64,000 nt of DNA from the NCBI RefSeq assembly GCF_900102855.1, contig NZ_FMWD01000005.1, positions 169,203-233,202 on the forward strand. The letters run 5' to 3'. The DNA is from Thiohalomonas denitrificans (GTDB lineage Bacteria; Pseudomonadota; Gammaproteobacteria; Thiohalomonadales; Thiohalomonadaceae). The position numbers and the translations under genes were made by a program. Positions 1 through 10,325 of the stretch are shown piece by piece; position 1 is the stretch's first letter; every line of letters starts with the position of its first letter. The notes beneath the pieces were generated by a model that saw nothing but the letters and a program-made list of their open reading frames with translations, was not told the origin of the DNA and searched no databases.

Positions 1-1
1 G

Positions 2-1453
2 GCCGAGCAGCATTTCCAGAACTTTCGCGATCGCTTCGCCGACTGGCCGGTCCAGATTGAAACCCTGTCGCGCTTTCGCTCCAAAAAGGAGCAGGACCAG
101 GCGATAGTCGGCCTCGAAAAGGGCCGGATCGATATTGTAATCGGCACCCACAAGCTCCTTCAGCCGACGATCCGCTACAAGGACCTGGGGCTGGTTATCA
201 TCGATGAGGAGCACCGGTTCGGCGTGCGTCAGAAGGACAAGTTCAAGGCCCTGCGCTCGGAAGTCGACGTACTGACGCTGACTGCGACTCCGATTCCTCG
301 CACCCTCAACCTGGCCCTCGGCGGCATGCGCGAGCTCTCCGTCATTGCCAGCCCGCCCGCCCGGCGACTGGCCGTCAAGACCTTCGTTAATGACTGGAAC
401 ACCGGCCTCATCAAGGAAGCCTGTCTACGCGAGATCCGCCGCGGCGGTCAGGTCTATTTCCTTCATAACGACGTCGACAGCATCGGTCGCATGGCTCGCG
501 AACTACAGGAACTGGTGCCGGAGGCCACGGTCGAGGTGGCTCACGGCCAGATGCGGGAGCGGGAACTCGAACGGGTCATGTCGGATTTCTACCACCAGCG
601 TTTCAACATCCTGGTGTGTACCACCATCATCGAGACCGGGATCGACATACCGACGGCCAATACCATCATCATCAACCGCGCCGATCGCTTCGGAGTGGCA
701 CAGCTCTACCAATTGCGCGGTCGGGTCGGTCGCTCTCACCACCGCGCCTATGCCTACCTGTTCATTCCCTCACGACAGGCCATTACGCCGGATGCGGCGA
801 AACGACTGGAGGCGGTGGAGTCCATCGAGGAGCTGGGTACCGGATTTACGCTTGCTACCCATGACCTGGAGATCCGCGGCGCCGGCGAACTGTTGGGTGA
901 CGAGCAGAGCGGTCAGATGCAGGAAATCGGATTCACGCTCTACTCGGAACTGCTGGAACGGGCGGTGAAGGCCCTGAAGGAGGGCAAGGAACCGGATCTC
1001 GACAAGTCGCTGCACCAGGGTACCGAGATCGAGCTCGGCACCCCGGCTCTCATTCCGGATGACTACCTGCCCGATGTGCACAGTCGCCTGATGCTCTACA
1101 AGCGCATTGCCAGTGCGGCGGACAGTGATGAACTCCGGGAGCTTCAGGTCGAGATGATCGACCGCTTCGGCCTGCTGCCGGAACCGACAAAGACTTTGTT
1201 CCGAATTACAGAGCTGAAACTTAAGGCAAGCCCGCTCGGTATCATCAAGATCGAATTCGGCGAAGCCGGCGGACGGTTGATCTTCGCCGCGGAGCCGAAT
1301 GTGGACCCGATGCGGATCATCACACTCGTGCAAAACGAGCCCGACACGTATCGCTTCGAGGGTGGCGAACGGCTGCGAATCATGCGTTCGATGCCCGACG
1401 TCGAGGACCGAGTCGAACAGCTCGAACGGCTACTCAAGCACCTCTCTGCATAG
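2..1453 (+). CDS. mfd: Transcription-repair coupling factor Mfd, 3' part
   Basis: C-terminal 483 residues of Mfd, the ATP-dependent translocase that removes stalled RNA polymerase and recruits UvrA. The frame is open from the first base of the window, so the start lies upstream; about 660 residues are missing compared with the usual 1150. Visible helicase motifs are the DEEHRFG box near residue 68, TATPIPRTLN near 92, ETGIDIPTANT and QLYQLRGRVGRS, followed by the C-terminal TRCF domain. The TAG stop (1451-1453) overlaps the first base of the inverted-repeat element that follows. csiV comes next, as in Vibrio and Pseudomonas. Confidence 0.96.
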   Translation, partial: AEQHFQNFRDRFADWPVQIETLSRFRSKKEQDQAIVGLEKGRIDIVIGTHKLLQPTIRYKDLGLVIIDEEHRFGVRQKDKFKALRSEVDVLTLTATPIPRTLNLALGGMRELSVIASPPARRLAVKTFVNDWNTGLIKEACLREIRRGGQVYFLHNDVDSIGRMARELQELVPEATVEVAHGQMRERELERVMSDFYHQRFNILVCTTIIETGIDIPTANTIIINRADRFGVAQLYQLRGRVGRSHHRAYAYLFIPSRQAITPDAAKRLEAVESIEELGTGFTLATHDLEIRGAGELLGDEQSGQMQEIGFTLYSELLERAVKALKEGKEPDLDKSLHQGTEIELGTPALIPDDYLPDVHSRLMLYKRIASAADSDELRELQVEMIDRFGLLPEPTKTLFRITELKLKASPLGIIKIEFGEAGGRLIFAAEPNVDPMRIITLVQNEPDTYRFEGGERLRIMRSMPDVEDRVEQLERLLKHLSA

Positions 1454-1789
1454 TGTACTGTTGCATGCTTGGCGGTGCTTTCAGCGAGTCGCTGGCCGGC
1501 CAGATGCAAGGCGCGTTTTGAAGGGAATGGCGCGCCCTTTCCAAGAAACGCAACGCTGCAGATGGCCGGCCAGCGGTTCGCCCGAAGGGAGCCCCCCCAA
1601 AAACGCCATGACGGCGTTGCGGACTCCATCCCTGGAGTCCGCCCTTCGGGCCAGCCTTCGGCTGTCCGAATCCGCTCCCGGCGGATTCGTGCAGCGCTTG
1701 ACAAGGGAATAACCATTGCCTGCGTGCTGCGCCTTGTCCTGACGTTTTTGGCGGGCTCTGAAAGTATCGCCAAGCATGCAACAGTACAC
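1453..1789. mobile_element. MITE-like element, copy 1 (337 bp)
   Basis: First of three related elements. The ends are inverted repeats of about 32 bp, starting GTGTACTGTTGCATGCTTG on the left with its complement on the right; the two ends differ at only 2 of 32 positions. The interior holds stem-loops such as GGACTCCA/TGGAGTCC and CGAATCCG/CGGATTCG and two CTGGCCGGCCAG-like palindromes. Several frames are open only because the element is GC-rich and stop-poor; no transposase is encoded. It sits directly against the mfd stop codon. Confidence 0.85.
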
Positions 1790-1928
1790 CAGAGGTATTC
1801 TCTTGCCCGGAGGGACAACACCCCGCAGCCTATTGCGTGACGGAGTTATCGCCCCTGCCGGTTCCAACAGGTGAAACCGGAGGATGGAATGCTAAACTAC
1901 CGACCTTCCCCCGAAAACGAGTCGAATA

Positions 1929-2723
1929 ATGCGTGGAATCCTGTTCATTTTGCTCGCCACCCTGATCGCCGCCCCGGTTGCCGCGGCTGATCGTGAGGAG
2001 GTGCGTTGGTACGATGTTGAGCTGATCATCTTCACCCCGGGTGAGGATCGCTTCCTGGATGCCGAGGCCTGGCCTGAAGCACCCCGATTGCCGGAGACCG
2101 AAGAGGCCCGCTTGCCGGGGGAACCAATAGGGGCGCAAGAAATCGAAGCGTTTCAGATCCTCACGCCCGACGAGCTACAACTGGCCGGTGCCTACCGCCG
2201 ACTGCAGGACTCATCGCAATTTGAACCACTGGTTCATATCGGCTGGCGCCAACCCGGACTGAACAAAAACGAAGCCCTGCCGGTACGCATCACGCTGGAT
2301 GCCAATGGCCAGCTTTTGACCGGTGAACGAACCCCATCCACAGCAGCACGCGGGGCACTGAGTCAGCAGGCCGACTTACCCCGTCTGGATGGGACAGTGA
2401 CGGTTGTCCTGTCGCGCTACCTGCACTTGAACACCGATCTGGTCTACCGCATCGAAGCCGATAGTGCCATGCCGGGTGGCATGTTCGGAGAGCCGTCGAC
2501 GCAGGATCCGGCCATCATCAATCTCAGCACACGGGGGCGGTCGGATGAAGTGAGAAGCCGAGAACAATCACTTGCGCCCGATACGGAGCCTTTCGCGAGA
2601 GGACCCCGCTACCTGGAGTTTGTGGTAAACGACTCCCGCCGGATGCGCAGCAGAGAGTTGCATTATGTCGACCACCCGGTTTTGGGGGTCATCGCGCTGA
2701 TTACACCGTATGAGGCCCCTTGA
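1929..2723 (+). CDS. csiV: CsiV family periplasmic protein
   Basis: 264-residue protein with an N-terminal signal peptide (hydrophobic residues 4-18, cleavage likely after AAA). It contains the WYDVELIIF block typical of CsiV, a mid-protein LSRYLHLNTDLVY segment and a C-terminal SRELHYVDHPVLGVIALITPY block. CsiV was described in Vibrio cholerae as a peptidoglycan-binding activator of the lipoprotein LpoA/PBP1A pathway and is encoded just after mfd there. Assignment rests on these blocks and on synteny. Upstream, 1790-1928 holds no gene. Confidence 0.8.
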   Translation: MRGILFILLATLIAAPVAAADREEVRWYDVELIIFTPGEDRFLDAEAWPEAPRLPETEEARLPGEPIGAQEIEAFQILTPDELQLAGAYRRLQDSSQFEPLVHIGWRQPGLNKNEALPVRITLDANGQLLTGERTPSTAARGALSQQADLPRLDGTVTVVLSRYLHLNTDLVYRIEADSAMPGGMFGEPSTQDPAIINLSTRGRSDEVRSREQSLAPDTEPFARGPRYLEFVVNDSRRMRSRELHYVDHPVLGVIALITPYEAP

Positions 2724-2748
2724 TGGGACTTGAAACAACGCGCTGGCG

Positions 2749-3489
<741 letters not shown>

Positions 3490-4044
3490 TTAAGCCTCCC
3501 GCTTCACTGCGAAAATTCCCGGAGCATTTCGCAAGTAACTCTTGTAATCCATGCCATAACCGAAAACATAGCGGTCTTCCACTTCGAGCCCAATGTAGTC
3601 GGCCTTCAGTCCATTCTTCCGCTCATGCCGTTTCTCGACCAGCACAGCACTATAGACCTCAGCCGCGCCCGCCCGCCGACATTCGTCGATTATGGCCGCC
3701 AGGGTAATCCCCTCATCAAGAATATCATCGACCACCAGCACGACACGTCCCGACAGGGGCGTGGCCGGACGTACGATCCAGTCCAGCTCTGCTCCGCTGG
3801 TATTGCCCTGGTAGCGGGTGGCATGGACATAGTCGATGTGCAGGGGGAAGTCGAGCCGCGGCAACAGATTACCGGTCGGTATCAGCGCACCGGTCAGTAC
3901 ACAGAGGATCAGTGGATTGCGGTCGTGCAGCCGCTCGGTGATTTCGCCCGCCATGCGATCCACGGCGGCTTCCACTTGCTCGAGAGTGTAGAGGCAATCG
4001 GCTTCACGGTATACGCGTTCCGCTTCTGCTGGAGTTACGGGCAT
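3490..4044 (-). CDS. hpt: Hypoxanthine-guanine phosphoribosyltransferase
   Basis: 184-residue type I phosphoribosyltransferase. The PRPP-binding loop [15 protein letters not shown] is at about residues 99-113. The C-terminal half has the [29 protein letters not shown] type of sequence seen in proteobacterial Hpt. It would salvage the hypoxanthine or guanine released by the phosphorylase downstream, with which it is contiguous (zero spacing). The pair therefore forms a purine salvage unit. Confidence 0.88.
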   Translation of the reverse strand: MPVTPAEAERVYREADCLYTLEQVEAAVDRMAGEITERLHDRNPLILCVLTGALIPTGNLLPRLDFPLHIDYVHATRYQGNTSGAELDWIVRPATPLSGRVVLVVDDILDEGITLAAIIDECRRAGAAEVYSAVLVEKRHERKNGLKADYIGLEVEDRYVFGYGMDYKSYLRNAPGIFAVKREA

Positions 4045-4126
4045 GGGCAGCGATGAATCTCTGTCAGTGAATCAACACGAAAACGGCGAGTATATGCCGC
4101 GCCGCATTCAAAGACCAATGCCCCCC

Positions 4127-5263
4127 TCATACCCGCTCCAGAGTCGAACGCCCACCCACTTTCGCCTGAGCCCCCTCCTCGCCACGAAATGCCAGCCCTT
4201 CCGGCACATGGACGGTGGAAGTCGGGAAGGCGATCTGGGCGCCATGGGATTCGATGATGGTGACGATTTTGAGGAGTACGTCCTGTTTTACCTCATGGTA
4301 CTTCGTCCATTGGGTCGTCTTGGTGAAGGTGTAAACGAAGAAGTCCAGAGAGGATGGAGCGAAACCATTGAAGTTGACGATGAGCGTCTGCCCGGTGTCG
4401 ATCTCCGGATGCTCTTCGAGCATACGCCTGACATCCGCCACGATATCCGCCATCTTGCCGGCATCATCATAGCGAATGCCGACGGTCTCGAAGATACGGC
4501 GGTTGTGCATGCGCGAAGGGTTTTCCACGGCGATATTGGAAAACGTCGAATTGGGTACATACAGTGGGCGCTTGTCGAAGGTCCGGATCACCGTCAGGCG
4601 CCAGCCGATCGTCTCGACGGTGCCCTCGATATTCCGATCCGGAGAACGGACCCAGTCGCCGATCGCAAACGGCCGATCCAGATAGAGCATCAGGCCGCCA
4701 AAGAAATTGGCGAGCATATCCTTGGCAGCGAAACCGACGGCAATCCCGCCGACGCCACCGAACGCCAGTACCCCCGAGATGGAAAAGCCCAGGGTCTGCA
4801 GTGCCATGAGCACCCCGGTAATGACCACAGAAATACGCAGCAGCTTGCCGACGGCTTCAACCGTAGTCGGGTCGTATTCGTCGCCCTTCCAGCGCAGGAT
4901 ATTCGCCTCCACTCCCTGAATGAAACGAATCAGTGCCCAGGTGATGACCGATATCATTCCTACCGCCCGCAGCGGCGCCACCGCTTCGAAGATCGCCGCA
5001 CCGGTATGTTGGCCGACGATGTCGGCCGCAAAGCTGATTCCCGCCAGCCAGATAAGGGCCGTCAGTGGCGGCCGAACCGCGAACAACAGAGCATCGTCCC
5101 AGAGCGAGGGCGTCCGCTCGACGCGCGGGCGAACACGCTCGATCAGCCGCTTTTGCACAAGGTCCGCTATCAGTGCGATAAACACCACCAGAAATACCTG
5201 GCCCGCCAAAAACAGCGTAATGTTGTCCTGTTGCAGCTCGCTCAATAGTTGTTCGACTTCCAT
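4127..5263 (-). CDS. MscS-family mechanosensitive channel
   Basis: 378-residue small-conductance mechanosensitive channel homologue. The first part holds about four membrane segments (residues 15-35, 65-85, 97-115, 140-160). Then comes the pore-lining helix and beta domain signature: GVGGIAVGFAAKDMLANFFGGLMLYLDRPFAIGDWV near residues 175-210, and the VETIGWRLTVIRTFD and PNSTFSNIAVENPSR blocks. The longer N-terminal membrane part resembles YnaI-type more than the minimal MscS. Acts in the inner membrane to release solutes on hypo-osmotic shock. Transcribed alone; 82 bp to hpt and 130 bp to nagZ. Confidence 0.9.
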   Translation of the reverse strand: MEVEQLLSELQQDNITLFLAGQVFLVVFIALIADLVQKRLIERVRPRVERTPSLWDDALLFAVRPPLTALIWLAGISFAADIVGQHTGAAIFEAVAPLRAVGMISVITWALIRFIQGVEANILRWKGDEYDPTTVEAVGKLLRISVVITGVLMALQTLGFSISGVLAFGGVGGIAVGFAAKDMLANFFGGLMLYLDRPFAIGDWVRSPDRNIEGTVETIGWRLTVIRTFDKRPLYVPNSTFSNIAVENPSRMHNRRIFETVGIRYDDAGKMADIVADVRRMLEEHPEIDTGQTLIVNFNGFAPSSLDFFVYTFTKTTQWTKYHEVKQDVLLKIVTIIESHGAQIAFPTSTVHVPEGLAFRGEEGAQAKVGGRSTLERV

Positions 5264-5393
5264 CAGTTAGCTCGGATTATTCACCACAAAAAACGCAACA
5301 CAACTGCCTGGAATGGTGTTTTGCGTTCGCCGTTACGTGCTATCAAGGATTTAGCTCGCCGGCACCAAAAATGTGAAGATAGGTTTACCCTGG

Positions 5394-6440
5394 TCAGATC
5401 CCCAGTTCCAGACTCGGATCGTCCTCCAGCGCATGCAGTGCCTCGGAGGCACGCCGCCAGTGCGGGTCGCGATGGAGTTCACTCAGATTCACCGGGTGCA
5501 ACCCGTGCATCCGGGCCAGACGGGCGTGGAGAACCGGATTGGCATCCTCCCCGAGCGTCTCGATAATCCGGGACGCAGCCGGGGGATTATTACAGATAAT
5601 CGCCATATCGCATCCTGCTGCCAGAGCTGCTTTGGCACGTTCCGGATAGTTTCCCGCCACACTGGCGCCTTCCATATCGAGATCGTCACTGAAGACTACC
5701 CCCTGGAACCCCAGCCGCTTCCGCAAGACCTCCTGAAGCCAGAAGGGTGAAAATCCCGCCGGTTCCGGCACCACCCGGGAATAAATGACATGGGCAGGCA
5801 TTACGGCTGCCAGCCCCTGGCGGATAAGGCGCTCGAACGGCAGCACATCCTCGGCAAAGATGTCGGCAAAACGCCGCTCATCGACGGGTATCGCCTCATG
5901 AGAATCCTCGATAACGGCGCCATGCCCCGGAAAGTGCTTGGCGGTAGCCGCCATGCCCGCCTCCCGCATTCCCAGGATGTAGGCGCCAGCCAGTTCAGCC
6001 ACGATTTCCGGGTCGCTGTGAAAGGCGCGATCCCCGATAACACCGCTGATCCCCCGTTCCAGATCGAGCACCGGCGCGAAACTGAAATCGATGCCGACGG
6101 CGCGCAACTCACGCGCCATCACCCAGCCTGCCGTCTGCGACAGGCGACGGGCACGGGAGGGATCACGCGCATGAATCTCCCCCAGCCGCCGAGCCTTGGG
6201 GAGTCTGGTGAAGCCGGAGCGAAAGCGCTGAACCCGTCCACCTTCGTGATCCACCGCGACCAGCAGTTGTGGCTCCCGCACTGCATGGATCTCGGCGACC
6301 AGGTCCCGAAGCTGATCGACGTCGTGATAGTTACGGCTGAACAGGATAACGCCGCCGACTGCGGGATGGCGCAGCATCTCGCGCTCATCGGGCTCGAGTG
6401 CCGTGCCCTTCACGTCGACCATAACGGGACCCAGAGACAT
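5394..6440 (-). CDS. nagZ: Beta-N-acetylglucosaminidase NagZ
   Basis: Cytoplasmic glycoside hydrolase family 3 enzyme of peptidoglycan recycling; removes GlcNAc from GlcNAc-anhydroMurNAc peptides. Signature KHFPGHG near residue 165 (His/Asp active-site loop), AVDHEGGRVQRF near 68, GVVFSDDLDMEGA near 250 with the nucleophile Asp. About 348 residues, the normal size. I take ATG at 6440 because AAGGGA lies just upstream of it; another ATG 15 bp earlier lacks a ribosome site. Confidence 0.94.
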   Translation of the reverse strand: MSLGPVMVDVKGTALEPDEREMLRHPAVGGVILFSRNYHDVDQLRDLVAEIHAVREPQLLVAVDHEGGRVQRFRSGFTRLPKARRLGEIHARDPSRARRLSQTAGWVMARELRAVGIDFSFAPVLDLERGISGVIGDRAFHSDPEIVAELAGAYILGMREAGMAATAKHFPGHGAVIEDSHEAIPVDERRFADIFAEDVLPFERLIRQGLAAVMPAHVIYSRVVPEPAGFSPFWLQEVLRKRLGFQGVVFSDDLDMEGASVAGNYPERAKAALAAGCDMAIICNNPPAASRIIETLGEDANPVLHARLARMHGLHPVNLSELHRDPHWRRASEALHALEDDPSLELGI

Positions 6441-6599
6441 CGTATTTCCCTTCATAAAGTGAATCGGGCCGATTCTAACCTACATTTCGCACCCGAGGGC
6501 GTGTCATCGGGTGCGAAATGGTTCTAAGCCATTGACAAAGAGATTGCCGCAACCCGAACGAGCGTTTTCCACCAAAACTACAGGAGATTTGTACACGAG

Positions 6600-6675
6600 C
6601 AGTCACTTGTTCCAAAAACCCCGTGCTCCCCGTGTACCCCGTGGTTTTCCGCACTACTCGGTGGTCTCAGTGGTC
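6600..6675. repeat. Intergenic degenerate-unit array (CCCCGTG type)
   Basis: Short array of 7-9 bp units (CCCCGTGCT, CCCCGTGTA, CCCCGTGGTT, then CTCGGTGGT, CTCAGTGGT) between nagZ and the L,D-transpeptidase gene. The array runs into the 3' end of the transpeptidase gene: its last residues DH and its TGA lie inside the final unit. Same family as arrays at 8880, 10218, 11341, 12531, 32617, 46727, 49722 and 55569. Confidence 0.7.
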
Positions 6676-7164
6676 TAACCACTCCCGGATGATGACCGGG
6701 GTGCCAACCGCCACGCGCTCAAACAGCTCGACCAGTTCACGGTTGCGCATCTTCACGCAGCCATGAGACGAGGGGATCCCCATAGGGTCGTCATCCGGGC
6801 AGCCGTGGATATAGACATAGCGGCGCATGGTATCGACATCGCCGAGACGATTCCGGCCCGGCTCGGTCCCGGAGAGCCACAGGATCCGTGTCAGGATCCA
6901 GTCGCGTTCGGGGAATCGGCGGCGCAGTTCCGGGGAGTAGATCTCCCCGGTGGGTCGGCGCGCACGGAATACCGTGTTCTCGGGACATCCGGCCCCCACC
7001 TTGGCGCGAACGATATGCCGCCCCCGGGGGGTACATTCGCTGCCGTTGCGTTCGCCCGGGCCGTTTTTCGCCGTGGAAACCTTCACCTCCATCGCGATGC
7101 GGCTCTCCTCAAGCAGGCGCAGGCGCTGCTTGCCGATGCTGACCTCGATCTGACTATTGGTCAC
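6667..7164 (-). CDS. L,D-transpeptidase (YkuD domain)
   Basis: 165-residue YkuD-fold protein. The catalytic motif YIHG...SHGCVKM is at about residues 121-142 with the nucleophile Cys in SHGC. The family makes 3-3 cross-links in peptidoglycan or attaches lipoproteins. No signal peptide is seen at the N-terminus, so export is unclear. Start is GTG at 7164, overlapping the end of the CYTH gene by 11 bp, which implies translational coupling. The stop codon lies inside an intergenic repeat unit. Confidence 0.85.
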   Translation of the reverse strand: MTNSQIEVSIGKQRLRLLEESRIAMEVKVSTAKNGPGERNGSECTPRGRHIVRAKVGAGCPENTVFRARRPTGEIYSPELRRRFPERDWILTRILWLSGTEPGRNRLGDVDTMRRYVYIHGCPDDDPMGIPSSHGCVKMRNRELVELFERVAVGTPVIIREWLDH

Positions 7165-7636
7165 GGTCGGTCCAATCCTTATAAGGGTGTTTTACCAGGC
7201 AGACATTGTAATAACGCTTGTCATGCGAGACCTCTTCGCCGGCCCAGGGTGGCACCTCGAACGTCGCATCTTCGGACGCCAGTTCCACCTCGGCCACGAC
7301 CAGTCCCTCGTTATCCCCCGCAAAGACATCCACCTCCCAGAGCACGCCGGCGAACGTAAGACGGTATCGGGTCTTCTCAATCAGCGGTTTTTCGCAAAGC
7401 TTCTCAAGCAACTCCTCTGCTTCATCCCGCGGTATCGCATACTCGTACTCACTGCGGGTAACCCCCAGCGTAGCGCTTTTGATATTGAGATTGGCCTTCT
7501 CACCCTCGATGCGAACACGTACGGAGGCCATTTCCGAGCCCACGAGGTAGCCCTGTCGAAAGCGGGTGCCCGCATCGGCCTGTTTGCGCCAACTGTCATC
7601 CCGAACCCGGAATTTACGTTCTATTTCGGTCCCCAT
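7154..7636 (-). CDS. CYTH domain protein (inorganic triphosphatase / CyaB-like)
   Basis: 160-residue single-domain CYTH protein. The N-terminal EIERKF matches the ExExK metal and triphosphate signature. Charged residues alternate along the predicted beta-strands (VRVRIEG, EYEYAIP, KTRYRL, EVDVFAG, VVAEVEL), as in the triphosphate tunnel fold. Members are mostly inorganic triphosphatases; some are class IV adenylate cyclases, and the sequence alone does not decide. ATG at 7636 is chosen because AAGGGG precedes it; an in-frame extension to 8032 lacks family similarity. Confidence 0.85.
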   Translation of the reverse strand: MGTEIERKFRVRDDSWRKQADAGTRFRQGYLVGSEMASVRVRIEGEKANLNIKSATLGVTRSEYEYAIPRDEAEELLEKLCEKPLIEKTRYRLTFAGVLWEVDVFAGDNEGLVVAEVELASEDATFEVPPWAGEEVSHDKRYYNVCLVKHPYKDWTDRDQ

Positions 7637-7877
7637 GTCCCCTTTTCCCGCTTCAGACTTCGATAGTACGATCCTACGCGTGCGGTCTACGCTACGCACC
7701 CCCGGGAACCCGACGAATCGATACCTCACCGAGAGGGGCTTCGCAGCAGCGACTCGGCGCCTCTGCGGTGCAAATGGTTCGATACAACTAGAGAGGTTTA
7801 CACTTGAACCAAACGATCGCGTAAGCGATTTCGTGGCCTGGTAAAACATACCAACGATCAAGCGACGGAGGAAAAGC

Positions 7878-8876
7878 ATGCGAGCGATGCTCATGGCGGA
7901 ACCCGGTAGTCCTGACGTGCTGCAACCGGCCGATGTATCGAAACCCGGGCCTCTTGGGGAACACGACATTCTCGTACGGGTGAAGGCCATCGGGGTGAAT
8001 CCCATCGATACCAAATTGCGGGGGCGCGGCACCTTCTACCCGGAGAAGATGCCGGCCATCCTCGGTTGTGACGGCGCCGGTGTGGTGGAGGCCGCGGGGA
8101 GCGAAGTCACCCGCTTTCGGCTCGGGGACGAGGTCTATTTCTGCAACGGCGGCATCGGCGCCGCGCCGGGGACATACGCCGAATATACGGTCATGAACGA
8201 GCATGTAGCTGCGGCCAAACCCGCCTCCCTCGACTTCATGCAGGCCGCTGCCACCCCGCTGGTGCTGATCACGGCCTGGGAATCCCTCCATGATCGTGCC
8301 CAGATCATCGCCGGCCAGGATATCCTGATTCATGCCGGTGCGGGAGGGGTCGGCCATATGGCCATTCAACTCGCCAAGGCCGCCGGCTGCCGGGTGATCA
8401 CCACCGTCGGCAGTGCCGAGAAGGCGGAGTTCGCCAGGCAGATGGGAGCCGACGAAACCGTTCTCTACAAGGAGCAGGATTTCGCCCGGGCGGTGCTCGA
8501 CTGGAGTGACGGAGAGGGCGTCGATGTGGCCCTGGACACCGTGGGCGGGGCGATCTTCGAACAAACCTTCGGTGCCGTCCGCCCCTATGGCAAGGTCGTT
8601 ACCCTGCTTCAACCGGGGCCGGATACCGACTGGAAACAGGCGAGACTGCATAACCTGCAAATCAGTCTGGAGCTGATGCTCTCGCCCATGTATATGGGAT
8701 GGAAAGACGCCCTCCGGCACCAGGGCTGGATCCTCGAACAGTGCGCACAGCTGTTCGACCGGGGGGAACTTGCCGTGCACGTATCGCACAAGCTACCTCT
8801 GGAGCAGGCTCCGGAGGCCCACCGTCTCATCGAAGCGGGCGGCATGATCGGCAAAGTGGTACTGACGGTGGATTAA
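7878..8876 (+). CDS. Quinone oxidoreductase-like zinc-type alcohol dehydrogenase superfamily protein
   Basis: 332-residue medium-chain dehydrogenase/reductase. N-terminal GroES-like domain with VKAIGVNPIDTKLRGRG and a GCDGAGVVEAAG block. The NADPH-binding Rossmann motif is HAGAGGVGHMAIQLAKAAG near residue 150. The Cys/His pattern for catalytic zinc is absent, so a quinone or enal reductase is more likely than an alcohol dehydrogenase. Preceded by AAAAGC and GGAGG-like sequence at 7867. Divergent from the CYTH gene (start-to-start about 240 bp). Confidence 0.82.
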   Translation: MRAMLMAEPGSPDVLQPADVSKPGPLGEHDILVRVKAIGVNPIDTKLRGRGTFYPEKMPAILGCDGAGVVEAAGSEVTRFRLGDEVYFCNGGIGAAPGTYAEYTVMNEHVAAAKPASLDFMQAAATPLVLITAWESLHDRAQIIAGQDILIHAGAGGVGHMAIQLAKAAGCRVITTVGSAEKAEFARQMGADETVLYKEQDFARAVLDWSDGEGVDVALDTVGGAIFEQTFGAVRPYGKVVTLLQPGPDTDWKQARLHNLQISLELMLSPMYMGWKDALRHQGWILEQCAQLFDRGELAVHVSHKLPLEQAPEAHRLIEAGGMIGKVVLTVD

Positions 8877-8879
8877 CCA

Positions 8880-8962
8880 TGGGCAAGGGGCGCACGGGGG
8901 AGAAAAAGATCGGACAACCTGTTTTACCCCGTGGTCCCCGTGTCCCCCGTGGTTACCAGTTT
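8880..8962. repeat. Intergenic degenerate-unit array
   Basis: Between two convergent genes. Left arm GGGCAAGGGGCGCACGGGG, right arm with CCCCGTGGTCCCCGTGTC and CCCCGTGGTTACC. The arms are partly complementary across a short spacer (AGAAAAAGATCGG...), so the array can fold back on itself. It occupies the place where terminators would be expected. Confidence 0.65.
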
Positions 8963-9011
8963 TTCTGATCCGGGCCTGGACAGCAGGGGCTACGGCTCTC
9001 CTGGTTCGATT

Positions 9012-10211
9012 CTATAGCCGCTCCGCCAGAGTCTCTTCGGTCAGCGTCATTTCCCGGATGGTCCCTTCGGATCCGGCCTCATCCGGGACCCGCAGGCGGA
9101 TATAGTTGTCGGTCAATCCGCTCTTTCCACGCTCAACCAGGACATCGAAATGCTGTCCCATCTGGCTCGCAATGAAATCGCGGCGTAGTTGCCTGCCCAG
9201 CTCGCGGATCTCCGCGGCTCGTTCCCGGCGAATATCGCCTTTTACCTGCGCCATCTCCGCCGCTGGTGTGCCCTCGCGGACCGAATAGGGGAACACGTGG
9301 AGTTTGGCAAAGCCGATCTGCTTTATAAACGCCAGGGTCTCCCGGTGTTCGGTGTCAGATTCCTCCGGAAAGCCGGCGATCACATCGGCGGCAAGCGCCA
9401 CGTCAGGCCGCACCCTCCGCGCCTGCTCGGCAATGCGCCGTACCTCTTCCGTGCCATGGCCTCGCACCATGCGCTCCAGCACCGAGTCGGAACCACTCTG
9501 AAGTGAAAGGTGCAGATAGGCACACAGACGGGGATCGGAAAACAGATCAAAAAACCCCTCGTGGAGATACTGCGGTCCCAGCGAGGAGAGCCGGATACGC
9601 GGCATTTCGGTCTCGCTGAGGATCCGTTCGATAAGCAGATGCAGCCGGGCCTGCTCGGCGCGGTTGGAGTCCTCCGCCCCCCAGGCCGCCAGATTGATGC
9701 CGGTAAGCACGATCTCGCGAATACCCGCCTCCTCCGCCTCACGAACCTGGCGGATGACCTGTTCGGCAGGGACATTGGCATGAGGCCCGCGGGCAACCCG
9801 GGTAATGCAGAAGCTGCAGAGATTATCGCAGCCGGTCTGGATCGCCACCGGCAGCCGGGTCCGGGAACCGAGGGGAAACGGCAGCTCATCCAGTTGCACA
9901 CCAAACCGCTCATAGAGGACGGTTTCATCGGTAAAAACCATCGTCTCCGGCGAGTGCTGCCGCCACCGGCCGGTGTCCACCCGGGGGCCACACCCCATGA
10001 CGGCGACCTGCTCCACCATCCGGCCGGCGGCATTGACCTCCTTGCGGGACTTGCGATCCGCCTCGGCGGTCACCGTGCAGGTATTGACGAACACACACTC
10101 CGCCTCGGCCTCGCCGACCAACTCGTGACCGGCCGCCTGCAAGGCCGCCGCCACCCGCGCCGAGTCGAGGGCATTCATCTTGCAACCAAGGGTACGGATA
10201 TAGAATTTCAT
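9012..10211 (-). CDS. mtaB: tRNA t6A37 methylthiotransferase MtaB
   Basis: 399-residue radical-SAM methylthiotransferase that converts t6A37 to ms2t6A in ANN-decoding tRNAs. N-terminal UPF0004 domain with the three cluster cysteines (LGCKMN near residue 10, NTCTVT near 44, MGCGPR near 74). Radical-SAM motif TGCDNLCSFC near 127. HLSLQSGSDSVL and the C-terminal TRAM region follow. Length fits MtaB rather than MiaB or RimO. No clear ribosome site ahead of the ATG. Confidence 0.93.
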   Translation of the reverse strand: MKFYIRTLGCKMNALDSARVAAALQAAGHELVGEAEAECVFVNTCTVTAEADRKSRKEVNAAGRMVEQVAVMGCGPRVDTGRWRQHSPETMVFTDETVLYERFGVQLDELPFPLGSRTRLPVAIQTGCDNLCSFCITRVARGPHANVPAEQVIRQVREAEEAGIREIVLTGINLAAWGAEDSNRAEQARLHLLIERILSETEMPRIRLSSLGPQYLHEGFFDLFSDPRLCAYLHLSLQSGSDSVLERMVRGHGTEEVRRIAEQARRVRPDVALAADVIAGFPEESDTEHRETLAFIKQIGFAKLHVFPYSVREGTPAAEMAQVKGDIRRERAAEIRELGRQLRRDFIASQMGQHFDVLVERGKSGLTDNYIRLRVPDEAGSEGTIREMTLTEETLAERL

Positions 10212-10217
10212 GACAGT

Positions 10218-10325
10218 TCAAAGGCAAGCCACGGAGGGCACGGAGCTTACTTGTTCCAGGGCTCCGTCCCTCATCAGGCTATATCCCCAGTGTTCTCTGT
10301 GCCCTCTGTGGTCAACGCAAAAAAC
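10218..10325. repeat. Intergenic degenerate-unit array
   Basis: Fills the gap between mtaB and rdgC. Left arm GCCACGGAGGGCACGGAG, right arm with CTCTGTGCCCTCTGTGGTC. The arms are about 60 nt apart and complementary apart from G/A changes. Confidence 0.65.

Noticed and set aside
1469-1867. Long open frames on both strands inside the inverted-repeat element (also at 21357-21884 and 31666-32112)
   Set aside because: Nearly all frames are open at once because the element is GC-rich, frames run past the element ends, no ribosome sites are seen, and the interior is stem-loop structure.
7637-8032. N-terminal extension of the CYTH protein to 8032
   Set aside because: The extension has no similarity to the family, lies over the divergent promoter region, and an internal ATG has a good ribosome site.
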